A stretch of DNA of 64,000 nt. It comes from Helicobacter rodentium ATCC 700285 (GTDB lineage Bacteria; Campylobacterota; Campylobacteria; Campylobacterales; Helicobacteraceae). The DNA is taken from contig NZ_JHWC01000004.1 in assembly GCF_000687535.1 (NCBI RefSeq), forward strand, positions 62,001-126,000, given 5' to 3'. This document shows, one piece after another, positions 63,111 to 64,000 of this stretch. The notes beneath the pieces are model-generated. The model saw only the letters and a program-made list of their open reading frames with translations. It was not told the origin of the DNA and searched no databases. Within the stretch, counting starts at the first letter, position 1. Each line of letters opens with the position of its first letter. The translations under genes were made by a program, and so were the position numbers.

Positions 63111-63863
63111 TTGCAGAATATTACACAAGGAATGCGCTTGGATATTGCCTGTGTGAAGTTTGGCTTAACAGAATCGCGCAACAAGGCGCAAAGCCTTATC
63201 AAAAAGGGTAAGGTTTGCGTGAATGGCACAATATGCAAAAGAGCTTCCTATGTGGTGGAATCTTGCGATTCCATTTCCTTTTTGGAATCTTTGCGCTTTG
63301 TGAGTCGCGCAGGGGAGAAGTTGCATTATTTCTTGGAATCCAATCCCTACTTAACGCAAGATTTTCATCGCTTAAATGCCTTAGATATTGGGTCTAGCAC
63401 GGGCGGATTTAGTGAGGTTTTGTTGAGATTAGGCGTGGAATCTGTCGTGTGTGTAGATGTGGGGAGCAATCAACTCCATACAAGTTTGAGGCAGAATCCG
63501 CGCGTGAGATTCTATGAGCGCACAGATATTCGTAATTTTGCAAGAGAAAATCAAGAATCGCAAACTTTTTCTCTCGTGGTTTGCGATGTTTCTTTTATTT
63601 CTATCAAGGATATTTTAAGCGCAATCAAGGCATTAGCAAGTGGGCTTTTGATTTTGCTTTTTAAACCACAATTTGAAGTGGGGGTAGAAGCAAAACGCAA
63701 CAAAAAGGGCGTGTTAATGGAATCGCAAAGTGCTATTAATGCGCTCAACCAAACCCTTGCGCTTTTAGAAAACGAGGGTTTTAAGATTTTAGTCTGTGAG
63801 GAATCCAAAGTGAAAGGAAAGGAAGGGAATGTTGAGTTTTTTATCGCTGCTCAAAAACTCTAA
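63111..63863 (+). CDS. tlyA: TlyA-family rRNA methyltransferase / hemolysin-like
   Basis: 250 aa. N-terminal S4 RNA-binding domain (MRLDIACVKFGLTESRNKAQSLI, KGKVCVNG), then an FtsJ-like SAM fold with LDIGSSTGGFSEVLLRLG, VCVDVGSNQL, and CDVSFISIKDIL. The family 2'-O-methylates rRNA and has been linked to haemolysis and adhesion in H. pylori. The start is TTG 63111 with AGGA upstream; the ATG at 63132 is the alternative. ribF overlaps the 3' end by 35 bases. Confidence 0.92.
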   Translation: MQNITQGMRLDIACVKFGLTESRNKAQSLIKKGKVCVNGTICKRASYVVESCDSISFLESLRFVSRAGEKLHYFLESNPYLTQDFHRLNALDIGSSTGGFSEVLLRLGVESVVCVDVGSNQLHTSLRQNPRVRFYERTDIRNFARENQESQTFSLVVCDVSFISIKDILSAIKALASGLLILLFKPQFEVGVEAKRNKKGVLMESQSAINALNQTLALLENEGFKILVCEESKVKGKEGNVEFFIAAQKL

Positions 63864-64000
63864 ATTTGCTAAAAGTATCACAAGTCTTGCACTTGGGAAG
63901 TTTGATGGAATGCACAGCGCACACCAAGCCCTTTTTGATAAGTTAGGCAATGGGGGTGCGATTTTGTGCATTGAAAGCAATCAAGGCGAGTTGTTACCCC
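63829..64000 (+). CDS. ribF: Riboflavin kinase/FAD synthetase, N-terminal fragment
   Basis: Start of a bifunctional enzyme making FMN and FAD; only 57 codons are inside the window. After FLSLLKNSKFAKSITS comes SLALGKFDGMHSAHQALFD, which matches the FAD synthetase nucleotidyltransferase motif (GxFDGxHxGH type). ATG 63829 with GGAAAGGAAGGG upstream. The tlyA-ribF order is as I recall in H. pylori (HP1086-HP1087). Confidence 0.88.
   Translation, partial: MLSFLSLLKNSKFAKSITSLALGKFDGMHSAHQALFDKLGNGGAILCIESNQGELLP

Noticed and set aside
1-64000. tRNA, rRNA, CRISPR array or insertion sequence
   Set aside because: I saw no cloverleaf with a GGTTCGAATCC-type arm, no rRNA stretch, no regularly spaced repeats and no transposase-like protein.

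Overview
The window is a gene-dense, AT-rich stretch of a Campylobacterota chromosome, most likely an enterohepatic Helicobacter or a close relative. From memory of Helicobacter pylori and Campylobacter gene orders, these blocks fit: rpmH-rnpA-yidD-yidC-khpB-mnmE; cheV-cheAY-cheW with a receiver fused to CheA; an ispDF fusion followed by an HP1021-type orphan regulator; and aroB-mscS-mtaB-ftsH-like-small ORF. No rRNA, tRNA, CRISPR array or insertion sequence was seen.

Layout. 0-9.4 kb: Fe-S oxidoreductase subunit, chemoreceptor, ispDF, regulator, sulfurylase-like protein, pgpA, uppP, biotin carboxylase. 9.4-20.6 kb: the rpmH-mnmE membrane-insertion and tRNA-modification cluster, an HD hydrolase, murG, a thioesterase and trmL, then a broken glycosyltransferase with a 13-G tract lying between two related non-coding repeats. 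20.6-33.9 kb: trmA, fliP, motB/motA, glmU, thiS, argC, an LpxH-like hydrolase, the cheV-cheA-cheW operon, gpsA and fliI. 34-46.8 kb: a thioredoxin operon running into dapB-purF, a radical SAM gene, dus, two small exported paralogues, and the reverse-strand aroB operon, which includes an FtsH relative that has lost its zinc protease site. 54.7-64 kb: mrp-thiC, murI-rho, a LysE exporter with pyrB, then ugd, a lipoprotein, tlyA and the start of ribF.

The most unusual region is 47.7-54.7 kb, between a LysE exporter and mrp. Three proteins start with a Sec signal peptide followed by a nearly identical 33-residue leader that ends in a bacteriocin-type double-glycine motif (LSxEEExxVVGG). Each gene is followed within 8-15 bases by a gene for a larger protein without a signal peptide. 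The locus also has a stand-alone C39 peptidase with its own signal peptide and an intact Gln/Cys/His/Asp set, and an outer-membrane beta-barrel protein ending in Phe. No ABC transporter is present. I infer a pathway in which Sec exports the precursors, a periplasmic C39 peptidase cuts after GG, and the barrel may help them cross or dock at the outer membrane. Two modules share a duplicated promoter-signal-leader block at an exact 2112-base offset while the sequence after GG is unrelated, which suggests cassette exchange.
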